64,000 nt of DNA, taken from positions 25,006-89,005 of the forward strand of contig JANDJZ010001729.1 of NCBI GenBank assembly GCA_027943245.1, written 5' to 3'. The notes beneath the pieces are model-generated. The model worked only from the letters and a program-made list of their open reading frames with translations, was not told the origin of the DNA and did not search any database. The stretch comes from Acanthamoeba sp. SK_2022b (taxonomy: Eukaryota > Discosea > Longamoebia > Acanthamoebidae). Position 1 is the stretch's first letter; each line of letters opens with the position of its first letter. Made by a program: the position numbers and the translations under genes. Positions 10,269 through 22,031 of the stretch are shown here, one piece after another.

Positions 10269-11266
10269 CGTGAGCCTGGCCCCTGGCCAATGGGGAAGAG
10301 GGCGGGGGGAGCGTAGGTGCACCGGAATGTTGTTGTTCTTACAGTAGGCGATGAGCTCGACCTTGGTGTCGCGGTTGTCAATGCAGTCGAGAACATAGGT
10401 CGGGTTCCCTGCACTGCCGTCCGACGAGAGGAGACCGCAATGGTGAGTGCGTGCATTGTGTTTGCGGAGGTTACTGCAAAGGGCAGCGTGCGCGTGACAC
10501 GTACAGCAGCTGCGGGGCGAGGTCCTTGGTGAAGAAGACCTGGAGTGCCTCCACTTCGCACTCGGGCAGGATGCGGTGGAAGTAGTCCTTGAGCGTGTGC
10601 ACTTTGCTGCGGCCCACGTCTTTGCGCTGCGCCACCGCGTTCCTATTCAACGAGCTCACCGTCACGATGTCTGAAGGCAACGTTCACGACCCAGTGAGAT
10701 GGCACTCGTGCACAGAGACAATATCGCAAGTCAGTGAGAGAGAGCGGACCAGGATCGATGATGCGAAGCTTGCGCACGCCGGTGCGGAGCAGCACGTGGG
10801 CCGCTGCGCTGCCCACGCCGCCGGCACCTACCACCACAATAAACGCCTGTGCCACAAAATCAAATATAAATTGATTACTAACAGAGCAGTTTGATGCTTT
10901 TTTTTGCAATAAAAATAAATAAATAAATAAATAAATAAGCCTACGTACATCACGAATTTTGTCAAAGGCTTCATCGCCGTAGAAGAGGCGAGTGCGATCA
11001 GTCTGTTCACGCAGTACCTCCTCTGCAGAGGCGGCACGCATCAGATCGGCTTCGCTGACATCAACGGGAAACGCGGGGCTGGAGATGCCAGGCGGCACGA
11101 TCGGCTGGTCCTCCGGCTCGGTGGCAGCTGGCCGAGAGGAGAAATGCCGGTAGGATACAATGGCCAGCCCCGCCGAGATGGCCGCCACGCCCAAGTACGG
11201 GAGAGCCGCCTTCACCACGCCCACAGACGGGACACTTGCCGTGCTTTCGGTGTGTCCTCCCCACAT
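8956..11266 (-). CDS. TCD: tRNA threonylcarbamoyladenosine dehydratase, membrane-anchored
   Basis: An E1/ThiF-like enzyme that cyclises t6A37 of tRNA to ct6A using ATP (family: yeast Tcd1/Tcd2, bacterial TcdA). ATG 11264-11266; TGA 8956-8958. An N-terminal hydrophobic helix (PYLGVAAISAGLAIVSY) matches the mitochondrial outer-membrane anchor of the yeast proteins. The nucleotide-binding loop reads VVVGAGGVGSAAAHVLL, followed by RIIDPDIVTVSSLNRNAV, and further on by SSFGAGSLWDCTKICVSDIS and PLGRDIRRWLKAREG. The C-terminal part keeps PSLFGTTMASIVLNIL and the block SLVRASMQLVKW..YNVVLMTEPEA. There are at least seven exons with phase-consistent joins, for example IRD|AFIVVV and DP|DIVTV. One intron holds a (GA)n run at 10224-10268. 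It diverges from the plus-strand gene at 11384 across about 117 bp. Confidence 0.88.
10224..10268 (+). repeat. (GA)n tract in TCD intron
   Basis: Near-perfect GA repeat with a few interruptions inside an intron of the minus-strand TCD gene. Confidence 0.8.
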
Positions 11267-11383
11267 CTGTTATTTGTTTTGTTTTTTCTTTTTTTTTAAC
11301 CAAGGAAATCTTTTCTTTTCTTTTTGCTTTTTTTTTTCATTTTCGTTGTCCGGACCGGAAGATTAATTGGCAAGGCAAGAAGG

Positions 11384-12482
11384 ATGAAGGGCACAAGAGG
11401 CAGCTGGGGGCTACTGCGTAGCCAGACGCCAACCTCCACAGCGGCTACACTGCGCCTTGCCTGTCCGCAATCATTCGAGTCAGCGATTCTGCGCCGCAGC
11501 TACGCGCTGAGCACGGATGGCAAGCACATTAAGGCCTCCAGCGCCCCAGCACCAGCAAGCAACTCTCGGCTTCGGACCTACCTGCGTACCGAGGATGCCA
11601 AGGAAATCGAGGAGCGATTTCTTAAATGGATCACTCCCAAGGACAAGAATCCCTGGGACTACAATCGTCACCTGTTGCCTTCAACCTGGCGGGGTATGCC
11701 ATGTGCTTGTTCATTATTGCGCTGGATTTGCTCTCCCGCCCCCTGCCACATTCTTGGCCATCTTTACAAGAGCAAGCCACCTCATTCCTTTTGCTCCTTG
11801 TTGAAATGCCCGCTACCTGCAGGCATTCAGGGAGATGCCTACACCGCCTTCAGCGCTATCGCCAGCCCCGAGAAGCTGCTGGTGACGTTCCTGACCAACA
11901 TGATCTACCCGACGGAGTTGGGCTACAAGCCCACGTACAACATGTCGGAAAGGAAGTGGCACTCTCACCACTGGGCCGACGAGAAGGTCTTTGGCCTGCC
12001 GCCCGTGGCCGTCGTGCCCCTTCACTTCACAAACGTTCTGCGTTCGCGCGTGCGTCTTGCCTCGCCCTTTGCTTGCGTCGTGTCTCTCCGCCGCCTGTGC
12101 CGGTAGAGATGGCGGAGCCTCCTAACGCGTGCGTGCGTGCGCGTGCTGGCCCCGGGCCGAGCGCAGAAGCTGCTGGTTGCCGAGGTCCACTGGTGGCGGC
12201 GAACCCTCCGCGTGATTGAAGTGACCAAGGAGCCCCTGCGGGATCCCGAAGACTCGCACGACGCCACACTGGCACTGCCCCTCTCCTCTCGCCCTCGCTC
12301 TCTCGCAGAGCACGAAGCGTTGCACGGACGGGGGGCTGACAACACCGCATTCCACGTCCTTAACAGGGTGAGATGACGGAGGACGACTTCAAGATGAAGA
12401 AGGAGGTGGCCGAGTACCCCATCCCGCCTCGCTGGCTCCATGAGCTCAAGAAGTGTACCCATACGCCTCCCTACGCGCGCGC

Positions 12483-12520
<38 letters not shown>

Positions 12521-12806
12521 CTGACAACGACGACACACAGTCCGTTGGCCAGAGCCGCCCCCGCGCAGCAAGCTGACGCTTCCCCCGCTCGAACCCGAGC
12601 CGTTGCCGCGGAACGACCTCATACCCTACAGCACCGAGGCGTTCCCGCACCCGCAGGCCACCATGCTGGGCCGCCCCTTCGTGGCCGAGGAGGAGGAGGA
12701 CGAGACCGAAGACTCGGGCGAAACCGCCGCCCAACTCGCCGTCGGCAACCTGCTGGCCAGTACCGAAGAAGAGGACGAGAGCGCCACCATGCCCTCCTCC
12801 TCTTAA
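11384..12806 (+). CDS. probable mitochondrial protein, family not recognised
   Basis: ATG 11384 opens a basic, Arg/Ser-rich presequence (MKGTRGSWGLLRSQTP ... ILRRSYALST) typical of mitochondrial import. Exon 1 encodes a soluble helical stretch (AKEIEERFLKWITPKDKNPWDYNRHL) and joins in phase 1 across a 130-nt intron to IQGDAYTAFSAIASPEKLL. Later exons encode KLLVAEVHWWRRTLRVIEV, GEMTEDDFKMKKEVAEYP and an acidic tail ending at TAA 12804-12806. The donor near 12020-12050 and the join before GEMTEDD (about 12371) are ambiguous. The last intron contains (GT)n at 12485-12519. The gene diverges from TCD and converges on the b5-reductase gene (136 bp gap). No catalytic motif is visible. A mitoribosomal or respiratory accessory role would fit but is only a guess. 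Confidence 0.6.
12485..12519 (+). repeat. (GT)n microsatellite in intron
   Basis: About 17 GT units just after the donor of the last intron of the probable mitochondrial-protein gene. Confidence 0.85.
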
Positions 12807-12942
12807 CCCTCCCCCCCCCCCTCTACACCAATCTTTCCGAACCGATGGCGGTCTTCAGCTGAACCTGCGCCTGCGATGCGCGAGTCGGTGGTGTATGTGT
12901 GGGGTAGTCTTGCTGTGTGGTGGGGGGAATCGAGTGTTTGGC

Positions 12943-13974
12943 TCAAAACTTGAAGAGCTGCTGCACGGGGTAGCCCATGGAGAGGAGGGTGCTCTCCACG
13001 AGGACCTCGAAGCCCGTCGGCCCGCAGTAGGTCAGCAGCAGGCCGGAGGCCTCGCCCGGCGGCGGCAGGCTCGCGGCCAGCAGCTCCCGCGAGATCCGCC
13101 CGCGGTGGCCCGACCACTCCTCGCTCGGCTGGCTCAGCAGGTGGTGGACCTGACCCCCCCCCCCCATCGCCACCAAACCACCCAACGTTGGGCGTGAGAG
13201 ACGGGCAAAGGGTGAGTGAAGAAGGGGCGATGAGTGCCCGACCTCGATGTGTGAAGGGAATCGGCTCCGGAGGGAGGCCAGCTCGTCGCGGAACAGCATG
13301 TCCTCCTCTCGTCGGTTGCCCACGATCAAGATGACCTTGGGCCGGGTCTCCTCCTTGCCCCCCTCGCCCTCGCCCTCGAAGAGGCCCTTGACCACCTGCA
13401 GCATGGGCGTGATTCCAGTGCCTTTTGGCAGTGGCGGTGGCCCGAGAAAGAGCGTCGGCGAGCAAACTAGACCACACCGCAGTGCCTTGGGGGGGGGGGA
13501 GGCGCACCTGCGCAGATCATCGCGAGCGTGGTCCATTTGCCGGGGGAGTAGGCGAACTCGCCCCTGGGCCCCTTCATCTCGACCACCTGGCCTACGTCCA
13601 GGCCGTGGATGTGTCGCGAGAGCGGCCCCTCGTCGTATCGCTTGATGGCCAGGTCGAACGTGCCCTGGCGAGGCCGATTGGCAGCGAGGGTGAGCCCCGA
13701 TCGGAATGGAAGAGGGGAGGGGGGAGTGCAGTGGTCGTTGTCGATGCGATGCGATGCGATGCGAACCTTTTGCCAGGGCGGGCTGACCGGCGTGTACGCC
13801 CGCACCACGGTCTCGCCGTCGATAAGCGCCCGCACCTGAACGTGGAGCCCGAGCGGCAGGGACAGGGCGAGGTCCCGCTTGGCCAACCCGAATCGGAAGA
13901 TCTTGGTGTTGTGGTTGAGTGGCAGAACCTGGACGAGCGTGTAGCGACGCCACTCAGTCGGATGCATGGGATCG

Positions 13975-14043
<69 letters not shown>

Positions 14044-14776
14044 TGAGAGCCGGAAAAGAGGCATCCCTGGGAGATGCTTGGGCGTGCCTGGTATGGCCGG
14101 CTTCGTCGCACGCTCGGCTCGGGCTGGTGGCGGTCGCATGACGGAGCCAGGCGGCACGTAGCGCGAAGGCGCGATGAAGCCGGCCTGGCCGCGCACGGAG
14201 GCCTGCATGTTGGACTTGATGGCGAGCGGCGACAGGAAGCCGGCGCCTGCGCCCGCCGTTCGCCCGGGCTTGGTGCCCGCAGGCGCGCCCTGCATCGCGT
14301 GACGAGAGGGTTAGGACCCGTATCTGAAAGAGGGGAAAGAGGGAGGAGAGAGAGAGAGAGAGAGAGGAGAGGGCGTCCACCTTCAACGTGCCAACGCAGA
14401 GGTCCTCCAAGATGACGCGCGCCTTCTTCGAGTGGAACATGCCCTCAAAGTCCTGGGTCGCGTCGGTGCCGGCAACGCGGAAGAGGAGGTTGAACCCTCC
14501 TGGACGCAGCAAGCAGGGGCGAGGGTTTGAGAGAGGCCATCCCGGCGAAGAAGGATGCACATACCTGGGTGTTTGTTCATGTAATCCGTTACGTCATATA
14601 CCCGACCTTGTCAAGTGGGCCAGTCAGGGAGACGAAATGAATTTAATTGATTTTAATTTGTTTAACGATTTAACTGTAAAGGTGGCGCTAGCGGTACCGT
14701 GCACAATTACAAAACAATCCTCTTTGGTGTTGTGTTTGGCCACCTCCTCGGCAGTCCACTCTCTGGTGGTTTCCAT
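12943..14776 (-). CDS. cytochrome b5 / NADH-cytochrome b5 reductase fusion
   Basis: One polypeptide with an N-terminal cytochrome b5 heme domain and a complete C-terminal FAD/NAD(P)H reductase domain; it would pass electrons from NAD(P)H through FAD to heme. ATG 14774-14776 gives METTREWTAEEVAKHNTKED. The heme motif spans a splice join (YMNKHP|GGFNLL), and the second heme His is in FHSKKARVIL. The linker is Arg/Pro-rich. Reductase motifs are complete: FAD motif RAYTPVS, the flavin phosphate block GPRGEFAYSPG, the NAD motif GTGITPMLQVVKG, and the C-terminal CGPTGFE. Stop TGA 12943-12945. One intron carries a (GT)n run of about 66 bp. No membrane anchor is visible, so it is probably soluble, unlike canonical b5R. 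It diverges from SPC24 across 135 bp. Confidence 0.87.
13977..14042 (+). repeat. (GT)n microsatellite in intron
   Basis: About 33 GT units between the linker exon and the FAD-domain exon of the b5/b5-reductase gene, so it is read as (CA)n in the sense direction. Confidence 0.9.
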
Positions 14777-14911
14777 CCTGTTGTTTATCGAGAAAATAGA
14801 TGTAAAATAATCATTTCCAACTGTCGTTTTCCCGCCACAACAGCAAACATTCGTTTTGGCGCCAACACACTCACCCACGCATTTGAGACGAGCAGGCAGA
14901 AGGTGAGAAGG

Positions 14912-15613
14912 ATGTTGCAAAATCACGAATCGCTGCTCATTTTGACCGAGCTCACGTCAGTTTTCAGCGATGAGAAGGATGCGCAACTCATTTGTGACAT
15001 CAAGGAAAAGGAGGGCCTCATCAAGGCGCGGTTCGATGCCAAGCAGGCGGCAATGAAGAACGCCATCAAAGGTGCCTCCTAGCGAGAATCTGGCAACACT
15101 CAATCGCTCATCACTTCCTTTCTCAGGTCTCACTTCCGATGTGAAGAGGATGGAAATGAAGACGCAGCGAAAGGAGTCGAAGGAGCAGCACAACGCCAAG
15201 CTCGCTGCTCTTGAGAAGGAAAAGGAACTCATCACCACCAATTTGGACCAATATGAGCGCAACATCAAGAAACTGGACGAGGAGTTGAACCGACTGTCAC
15301 TCCATGAGGAGACGCTGCAGAAGAAGTGCAGCACGATAAGCCGCGAAACTGGAGATGAGGTGCCGCGGACGAAGCATTTGCTCAGTCTGTACCGCAGCAT
15401 CTCCAACATTGAATGGCACCCCGATTCGCTGTTCATTGAAGGACGTACGTTTTGTTATTCGTTTCCTTCTCCTGTGTGGTCATGTACTCACTACCCTCTC
15501 TCTCTCTCTCTCCAGACGTCACGCTCGCAGACGATGTGCGACCATTCAGATTCGATCCTACGAAGCACCCCAAGGTTGCCATGGCCAACCAGCTATGGGA
15601 TCTCATGGCGTAA
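14912..15613 (+). CDS. SPC24: kinetochore protein SPC24
   Basis: Subunit of the NDC80 complex; the C-terminal globular domain pairs with SPC25 and docks to the inner kinetochore. Three exons: 14912-15071, 15127-15444 and 15516-15613, joined in phase to give 191 residues, close to the usual length. The N-terminal two thirds is a long coiled coil (VKRMEMKTQRKESKEQ ... LDEELNRLSLHEETLQ). The C-terminal fold carries the family signature: SLYRSISNIEWHPDS, then IEGHVTLADDVRPF and MANQLWDLMA at the stop (TAA 15611-15613). The G-H-V-T junction crosses intron 2. The assignment rests on the layout and this signature. Confidence 0.82.
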
Positions 15614-15905
15614 GCCAACGTCTCTCCTGTACAGTCTTGAAACACAACACATCGTCTCATTCATCGACGTCGTGCACGCCCGTTACTTTAAAAAATCAAT
15701 TTTTTCTCTTTTTTCTTCTCGGGCGCGTGTGTTAAACCTTATTTAGGCCAAATACGTATTTATTTAGGTTTCCGACCGTTACCGTCTTCGCTTGCATGTG
15801 CAGCATCGAAAGAGTGGGAAGGACGGCTGAAGCACTAGCTAGCGAAGAGAAGCCTGCTCGAGTCCTGCTCACCCCTTCTTGCCCCTTTCCTTCGTCGGCT
15901 CCTGA

Positions 15906-17255
15906 ATGGCTGAGAGGATTGGAGAAGAAGATTATCCGGACAGAAAACTAATGGACAGCACGCTCGAAAAGCGAGATTCGAAGAGGAAGGAAATAACACA
16001 AGTAGAGAAGAAACGAGACGATATCAAGAAAGACATGCTGCCCCCACGGAAGAGAATGGATGCCACAATTAATGGCGGGGCCATGGTCAACAAGGGCGCC
16101 TACATAAAGTCTTCGGCGCCAGTACGGCGGGATGACAAAGGAAACTCAACGAGTGTCATCAAGAGGGATGGGGTCAGGAAGGGGAGCGACACGTCTCCCG
16201 CTCCGCCTGACGCTTCACCCGCGCGAGTAAAGGGGATGATAAATGGCCTACTGTCGCGTAAACGAACCGATTCGCTCCCTGATCATGCCTTTGCCCCTTC
16301 TCACAATCGAGATCGAGATCGAGGCACCGAGAGCAATGGCGAGGTGGGAAGTGCCACGCGCAAGCCCACCCTCTCCTTCAAGCTCGCCAATGAGGAGGAC
16401 AACGCTCTGTACGATCCTTTCTCTTCGCCGCGGGACCCTCTCTCGCCTCGACCAGCCACGGCCAGGGGTGACGAGACGGCCACCTCCTATCCACATAGCC
16501 CTCGCGGCAATCATCCTACCTCCTCTCCCCTCAACATCCCACCTCCTTCCTCGAACATGCGCCAGGGCCAAGATGCCGAGTCGCTGCGCAATGCGCTGGC
16601 GAAGGAAATGCAATCGAGTAACGCCCTTAGGGAGAAGCTGGCCCTCGCCCAGAAGAAGTTCGACTTCCTCGAGCGCAACCGAGATGGTCTTGCGCAGCTG
16701 CTCGTACAGCTGCGACAAGAGCTCGGCGACCCCTCACCTTCCGCCACGACGAGCGACGTCGATACGGAGACGACGAGGGACGACGAAAACGCCGCTGCAG
16801 AGGACGCGCCCGTGCTGGAGAGGAGACGGAGCGACGGCTCCGTGGATGAAGAGAAGAAGCCCAAGCCGCGGTCCAGCTCGGCGCTCGAACAGCGCCAAGC
16901 GAAGGAGGACGGAGCCAGCCCGGCCAACGAAGATGAGGGAGACCAAGAGGCGGTGACAGAGGAGGGACAGGCCGACCTACCTACCGAGGAACAATCGGTA
17001 TGCCCCCCCCCAGTGCTCCCTCCTTTCTTTCCTTCTCGTGCTGTGTTGCGCTGTCGCCTCTCCAAGTGTCCGCGGCCTCACTCCCGTTGCCCGCCTCACC
17101 CGCAGGACCAGCGCGACGCCGCCGTTCTGCCAGGGCGTGTGGCGAGCCTCGTGGACCAGGTATGGAGGCCTCCCCGCCCCGAGAAGAACTGGAAATGCTC
17201 TGTTCATTCGCCAATGACTGCCCCAGCTGATCTGCTGACAAACGCATCTGATACA

Positions 17256-17331
<76 letters not shown>

Positions 17332-19755
17332 TGTGTGTGGGCAGGCCATATCCCTGAGTTCGCAGACGTGGGAGCGAACAGAGGAGGCGCGGAAGGAGAA
17401 GGAGAGGGAGGACAGGAAGCAGGCGCTGCGACAGGAGCGAGACAAGAAGCGCGCCAACAAACAGAGGGAGCGACAGCTTCGCGAGGAGCGGAAGGCCAAG
17501 AAGGAGGAGGAGGAGGCCGCCGCCGCCGCCGCTGCCGCGGAAAAGGTCACCGAAACCGCTCCCGGAGTAAGTCTGCTCTCTCTCTCTCTCTCTCATAACA
17601 TGCACGCGCGCCATCTGTCAGAGAGGAGGGGGGGGGGAGAGTTACTAAACGCTGACGTCGACCGACGCGTTCCAGGGCATGAGAAAGATAACACTCGGCG
17701 GCATCGCCATCGGCAAGCGCAACACGGCGGCCAACGGGCATGCGCCAATCGACCTCGCCAAGGCGGGCCGCACGGCCAGCTCGCTCATGCGGATCGCCAA
17801 AGGTGCGTTCTTGTTCGCGACTCGTGCGCACGCGCGAGCGCGATGAAGGCGTTGCGTTGGCCGTCCGCCTACTGACCACCGCGGTGTCTCTGCGCCCCCC
17901 CCCCCTCCCTTCACCAACCACTCGTCCACAATTGTAGGTCGCTTCTCGCCGGCCGCGGAGAAGCCCCTGTCGAGGAAGGCCAGCACCTACACGCTCGAGG
18001 AAATCCGCCAAATGTACAACGACGCTCGCAGGGTATGCGCCGTGCCTCCTACCATCACCACCACTATCACCACCACCACCATCACCATCGCCGTCATCGC
18101 CACCGTGTGCGTGTGGACTGAGATCGCGTGGGGGGGGGGTGGCAGGGCGGGCGGGGATACGTGCGGGAGGCCGGGAAGGACCTGGGGCCGTCGGCGGCCG
18201 CCGTGCTGAGCAACGGCGAGAGGCGGACGTCGCCCGTGCAAACGCGCCGCTTTCGACGGCGGTCGGAGCCGGCCTCGCTCGCCACCGCGTCCCACTCCGC
18301 CGCCAACCTTTCCGCCGCAACGAAGCCCGACAAGGTACACCCCTCCCCGCCTTGCCCTCTCCCCTCCTCTCCACTTTGCCACTCATCGCGATGAGTGCCA
18401 GGGCCTGGTGGACATACTGCTGAAGCCGGCGAGCTTCCAGCACCTGATGGTGCACCGGCACCAGACCAAGAAGCTGCACGCGTTCCTCCACCAGCAGCGC
18501 TCGCGCCCCAGGCACTCCCAGCAAGATTTGCTGGACCTCCTGGGCGACTCGGACGATGACGCGGAAGGCGGCGACGACCTCGGGGCGGCCGACACGGGGA
18601 GCGATGGCAGCGGCCAGGAGCCGGAGTCTGGCGGAGCGGCGGAGTCGCTCGTCGATGGCGCCGCTCGCCCCGAGGAGTCGGTGAACGACAACGGCGACGC
18701 CGGGTACGACGTCAGCGGCGAGGCGCAAGCCGAGGCCAGCGGCGCCGCGGACGCGGTCGAGTCCAACGAGGACGAGTACGTGCTCGTCGTCTCCAGACTT
18801 TTGCAACTGGAGCGCGAGCTGTGCCGCGATCTCGAGCTCGTCGTTACGGTACCAGAGCCCTCCCTCCCTCCCTCCCTCACTCTCCAACACCTGCGCCTGC
18901 TCGCGTTCGTGGCCTCACTCGCGACGCCATGGTGCCGTGCGTGTGCGGCCACCAGCAATTTTGGCGGCTGCTGAGCGACAGCGGGAGCGAGGGCCAGGAG
19001 CTGGTGGCGGGCGGCCGCGTGGCCCGACTGTTTGCCAACGTGGAGATGGTGTGGGCCCTCCATCGCCACCTGCTCAACGCGCTCGAGCGCACCAAGCGAC
19101 TGCCCGTCGACGATCAGAACATCGCCGCCTGCTTCAGTGCCACCGTGCGTCTCGTGGGCCTCTCTCCTTCAACTCTCGCCCAACGCTCACCGTGCGTTGT
19201 GTTGTGTTGTGTGTTGCGTGCAGATCGAGCAAAAGTGGGTCTACGTGACGTACAGCGAGAGCCTGCGCCACCTGATGATCGTGGTCGACTCGGCGACGTA
19301 TCACTCCGAGCCGCTGTTCAGGCAGGCCGGCTACGGCCGCGCCGAGCTCATCGCCTACCTGCAGAGGCCGCTCCAGCACCTGCTGGCCTACCCCCACCTC
19401 CTCACCGTACACGCAACGCCCCCCCCCCTCCTCCGGTGGTTGTCGGCCGGGCTGCGATTGGCTGACCTTGGGTCGACTTGGCACACGCACGCACGCACGC
19501 ACGCGCACAGGAGCTGAGGCACTACGCAGGGACGCAGCACAGACAGGGCCAGGAGATCGAGCGAGTCATCGGCGGCCTCTCAGCTCTCGCCTGTGAGATC
19601 ACGGTCCAGCCGTTGCTGTCGCCCGAGCAGATCTCCATCTGGTCCGTTCAGCACGCGTTCTACTGGCTTGACCCCGTACGCCGTCCCCCTCCCTCCCTCC
19701 CTCCGTCTTCACTTCTTGGCTCGCTTCGCTCTTTGCCCTCAACCTCCGTCTCACT

Positions 19756-19822
<67 letters not shown>

Positions 19823-20307
19823 AGGCGCTGGACTTGGCCGGCAACAACAGGGTGGTGTTGCGAGAGGGCACCTTCAACAAGCTCTCGAGCCGCGGCGAGA
19901 TCATCTGCCGACGCGTGTTCCTGTTCAACGATCTCATACTCGTGGCCCGGGTGCTCCAGACGCGGCAGTGCCTGCTCAAGGCCGTCGTGCCCCTGACGCA
20001 GTGCCTTGTCTATGACTGTGGTACGCGTGCTGCGCCAGCCCCCCCCCTCTCGAGAACTTTCCTCTCTCCGTGTGAGGCGATGGCGCATCGTCTGACTCGG
20101 ACTCGCGCGTGCGCAGGCGAGGGCTCGAACGCGTTCGAGTTGGCGGTGGCGGGAGGAGAGGAGAGGGCCGTGCTGACGGCGTCGTCCAGAGAGGAGAAGG
20201 AGTCGTGGATGGAGGAGCTCACGCGCTGCCTGCTCTCCCAACCGCGCAGCGAGGACTGGGTCCCCTCCTCGTCGCTCCCGGCGGCGTCTCCCTCTTTGTC
20301 GTCTTAG
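15906..20307 (+). CDS. RhoGEF (DH-PH) with long disordered and coiled-coil N-terminus
   Basis: Predicted guanine-nucleotide exchange factor for Rho/Rac GTPases. ATG 15906; TAG 20305-20307; about 12 exons, nearly all donors gtac, gtat or gtgc. Exon 1 (to about 16998) is Ser/Pro/charged with a coiled coil (LREKLALAQKKFDFLERNRD). The next block is a very basic/acidic helix (RKEKEREDRKQALRQERDKK) followed by poly-Ala. The DH domain spans several exons: CR1 around DEYVLVVSRLLQLERELCR, and CR3 around LIAYLQRPLQHLLAYPHLLT, which matches the L-x-x-P-x-Q-R-x-x-x-Y-P-L-L-L pattern. The PH domain follows (VLREGTFNKLSSRGEIICRR ... FLFNDLILVAR), ending in the tryptophan helix EEKESWMEELTRCLL. Two introns carry long (GT)n runs. 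An AATAAA lies about 90 bp after the stop. Confidence 0.85.
17259..17339 (+). repeat. (GT)n microsatellite in RhoGEF intron
   Basis: About 40 GT units with one slip, running almost up to the acceptor (gggcag) before the exon that starts AISLSSQTWERTEE. Confidence 0.9.
19760..19821 (+). repeat. (GT)n microsatellite in RhoGEF intron
   Basis: About 30 GT units directly abutting the acceptor tcag of the exon that starts the PH domain (ALDLAGNNRVVLREG). Confidence 0.9.
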
Positions 20308-20393
20308 CTGCTGCTGGAGGAGGATACGCCCCACACTGTACCGCTTTGTAGATAACGTCTTGAGGCCACCAATTCAATTATTATATTGTATTC

Positions 20394-20402
20394 GAAAATA
20401 AA
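20394..20402 (+). terminator. putative polyadenylation signal of RhoGEF gene
   Basis: A consensus AATAAA follows the RhoGEF stop by about 90 bp in the 195-bp convergent gap before the end of the giant receptor gene. Confidence 0.45.
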
Positions 20403-20502
20403 ACGCAAGAAATACTTCCAACCACCCATTCTCTTTTCAAGACGGAATAAATAGAACAAAATTAAAAGCTTAACGCAAAATAAATCATAAATGGCGCTGG
20501 AT

Positions 20503-21513
20503 TTAGAGGGCTTCGTTGTCGCCTTCGGCCTCGGCTTGTAGGAGGGGCTCGTCCAGGGCGGGACGTCCGGCGCCGATGGGGATCATGGTAATGGACCCGT
20601 CCTCTTCGTCGTTCACCAGCGGACGGTAGCGTGTCGACAGGGAATAGCGACGCGACGACGACCCCACTTGCGTGAATTGCCTGTGGCCGCCACCGACACA
20701 CGTGCATCGTGAGCGGCCGCTGTACCGCAACAGCAAGGCTATCACACACATCACACATCACATCACATCACACACACACATACACACACGGCCAGTGATG
20801 TTCCAACGCACCTGACCCAAGGCTTCTTCTTGGCGACCGAGTAGACTACAAAGGCGAGAGCGCTGATGCCGAGAATGCCGAGCGCAATGCCCAGGATCAC
20901 CCACAGGACCGTCTTGCTCTTCCCGTCGTCTTTGCTGCCGCCTGCTGTTGTGCTGTGAGTGGCGGCGCCCGTGTCGGGGCGTTAAGGAGCGGGGAGAGGA
21001 GGGCGGCGGCCGTATACCAGTGTCGACGCTGACGGTGAACGACGCGGTCTCTGCGGTGGGGTTGTAGACGGCGAAGTAGCCCGACTGGCCGCTCTTGAGG
21101 GCTACGGGCGCCTGCACGGCGGACCCCTTCGACACGGCCGACGAGGTCGACTCGTAGCGCGTGGGATACCTCTCGCTCCGCGCGTACAGGTTGAGGCTCC
21201 CCTTCTCCGGCCCCTGCACGCCCACACGCCCATCCTCGGCCGCGGCGATCAGAGGCGTGCGGGGGGGAGGTTGGATTAGAGGGAGGGGGGGGCATACGGT
21301 GAGATGGGCGTAGTAGGTCGCCGACTCGGTGGCGGTGTAGTAGAAAAACCAGTAGCCGCCGGCCGCGACGGAGCCGCTGAGCTTGGCGCCGGGCTTGGCG
21401 AGGTCGACGTTGGCATCGTACTGCGAGCTCAGCGTGAAGCCACACGCCGACGACTCGCGGTTGTAGACGCCCACATACCACGACCCGCCTGCCACATTCC
21501 ACGCATAGCACAC

Positions 21514-21559
<46 letters not shown>

Positions 21560-21964
21560 TGGTTGGTCAGCATGACGTCAGCAACTGCTGGGCGTGGACG
21601 CGCAGCGACGCGCCTTGGGGCCAGGTGGCCTGGGTGCCGTTGACCAGCACGACCGTGTTGTTGGGTCCACCGCGGAACTGGGCCGAGCTGCCGTCGAAGG
21701 TGGCGGGCGTCGGGTAGTCGCCCCGTCGCACGTACAGGTCCAGCGCCGACGCGCAGCCGGCCGCGGCCTCGACCACCAGCACCTGTCGCTGCTGCGGCGT
21801 CGCCGCTTCGTCTGCGCGCTTGCGCGAGGCCGGGGCGCTGACGGCGTAGAACGACCACGCCTTGGGCAGCGCCGAAGCGATCACCGGCGAGCCAGCGGAC
21901 GACGAGGGCACCGCTACACGCAAACGCACACATGAATGAGACATCGCGTGTGCGCGTGCGGGTG

Positions 21965-22031
<67 letters not shown>

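Noticed and set aside
17258..17360. Poly-Cys/Val or poly-His/Thr reading frames over dinucleotide repeats, here and elsewhere
   Set aside because: CA/GT repeats stay open in several frames on both strands; exon phases on either side place them in introns.
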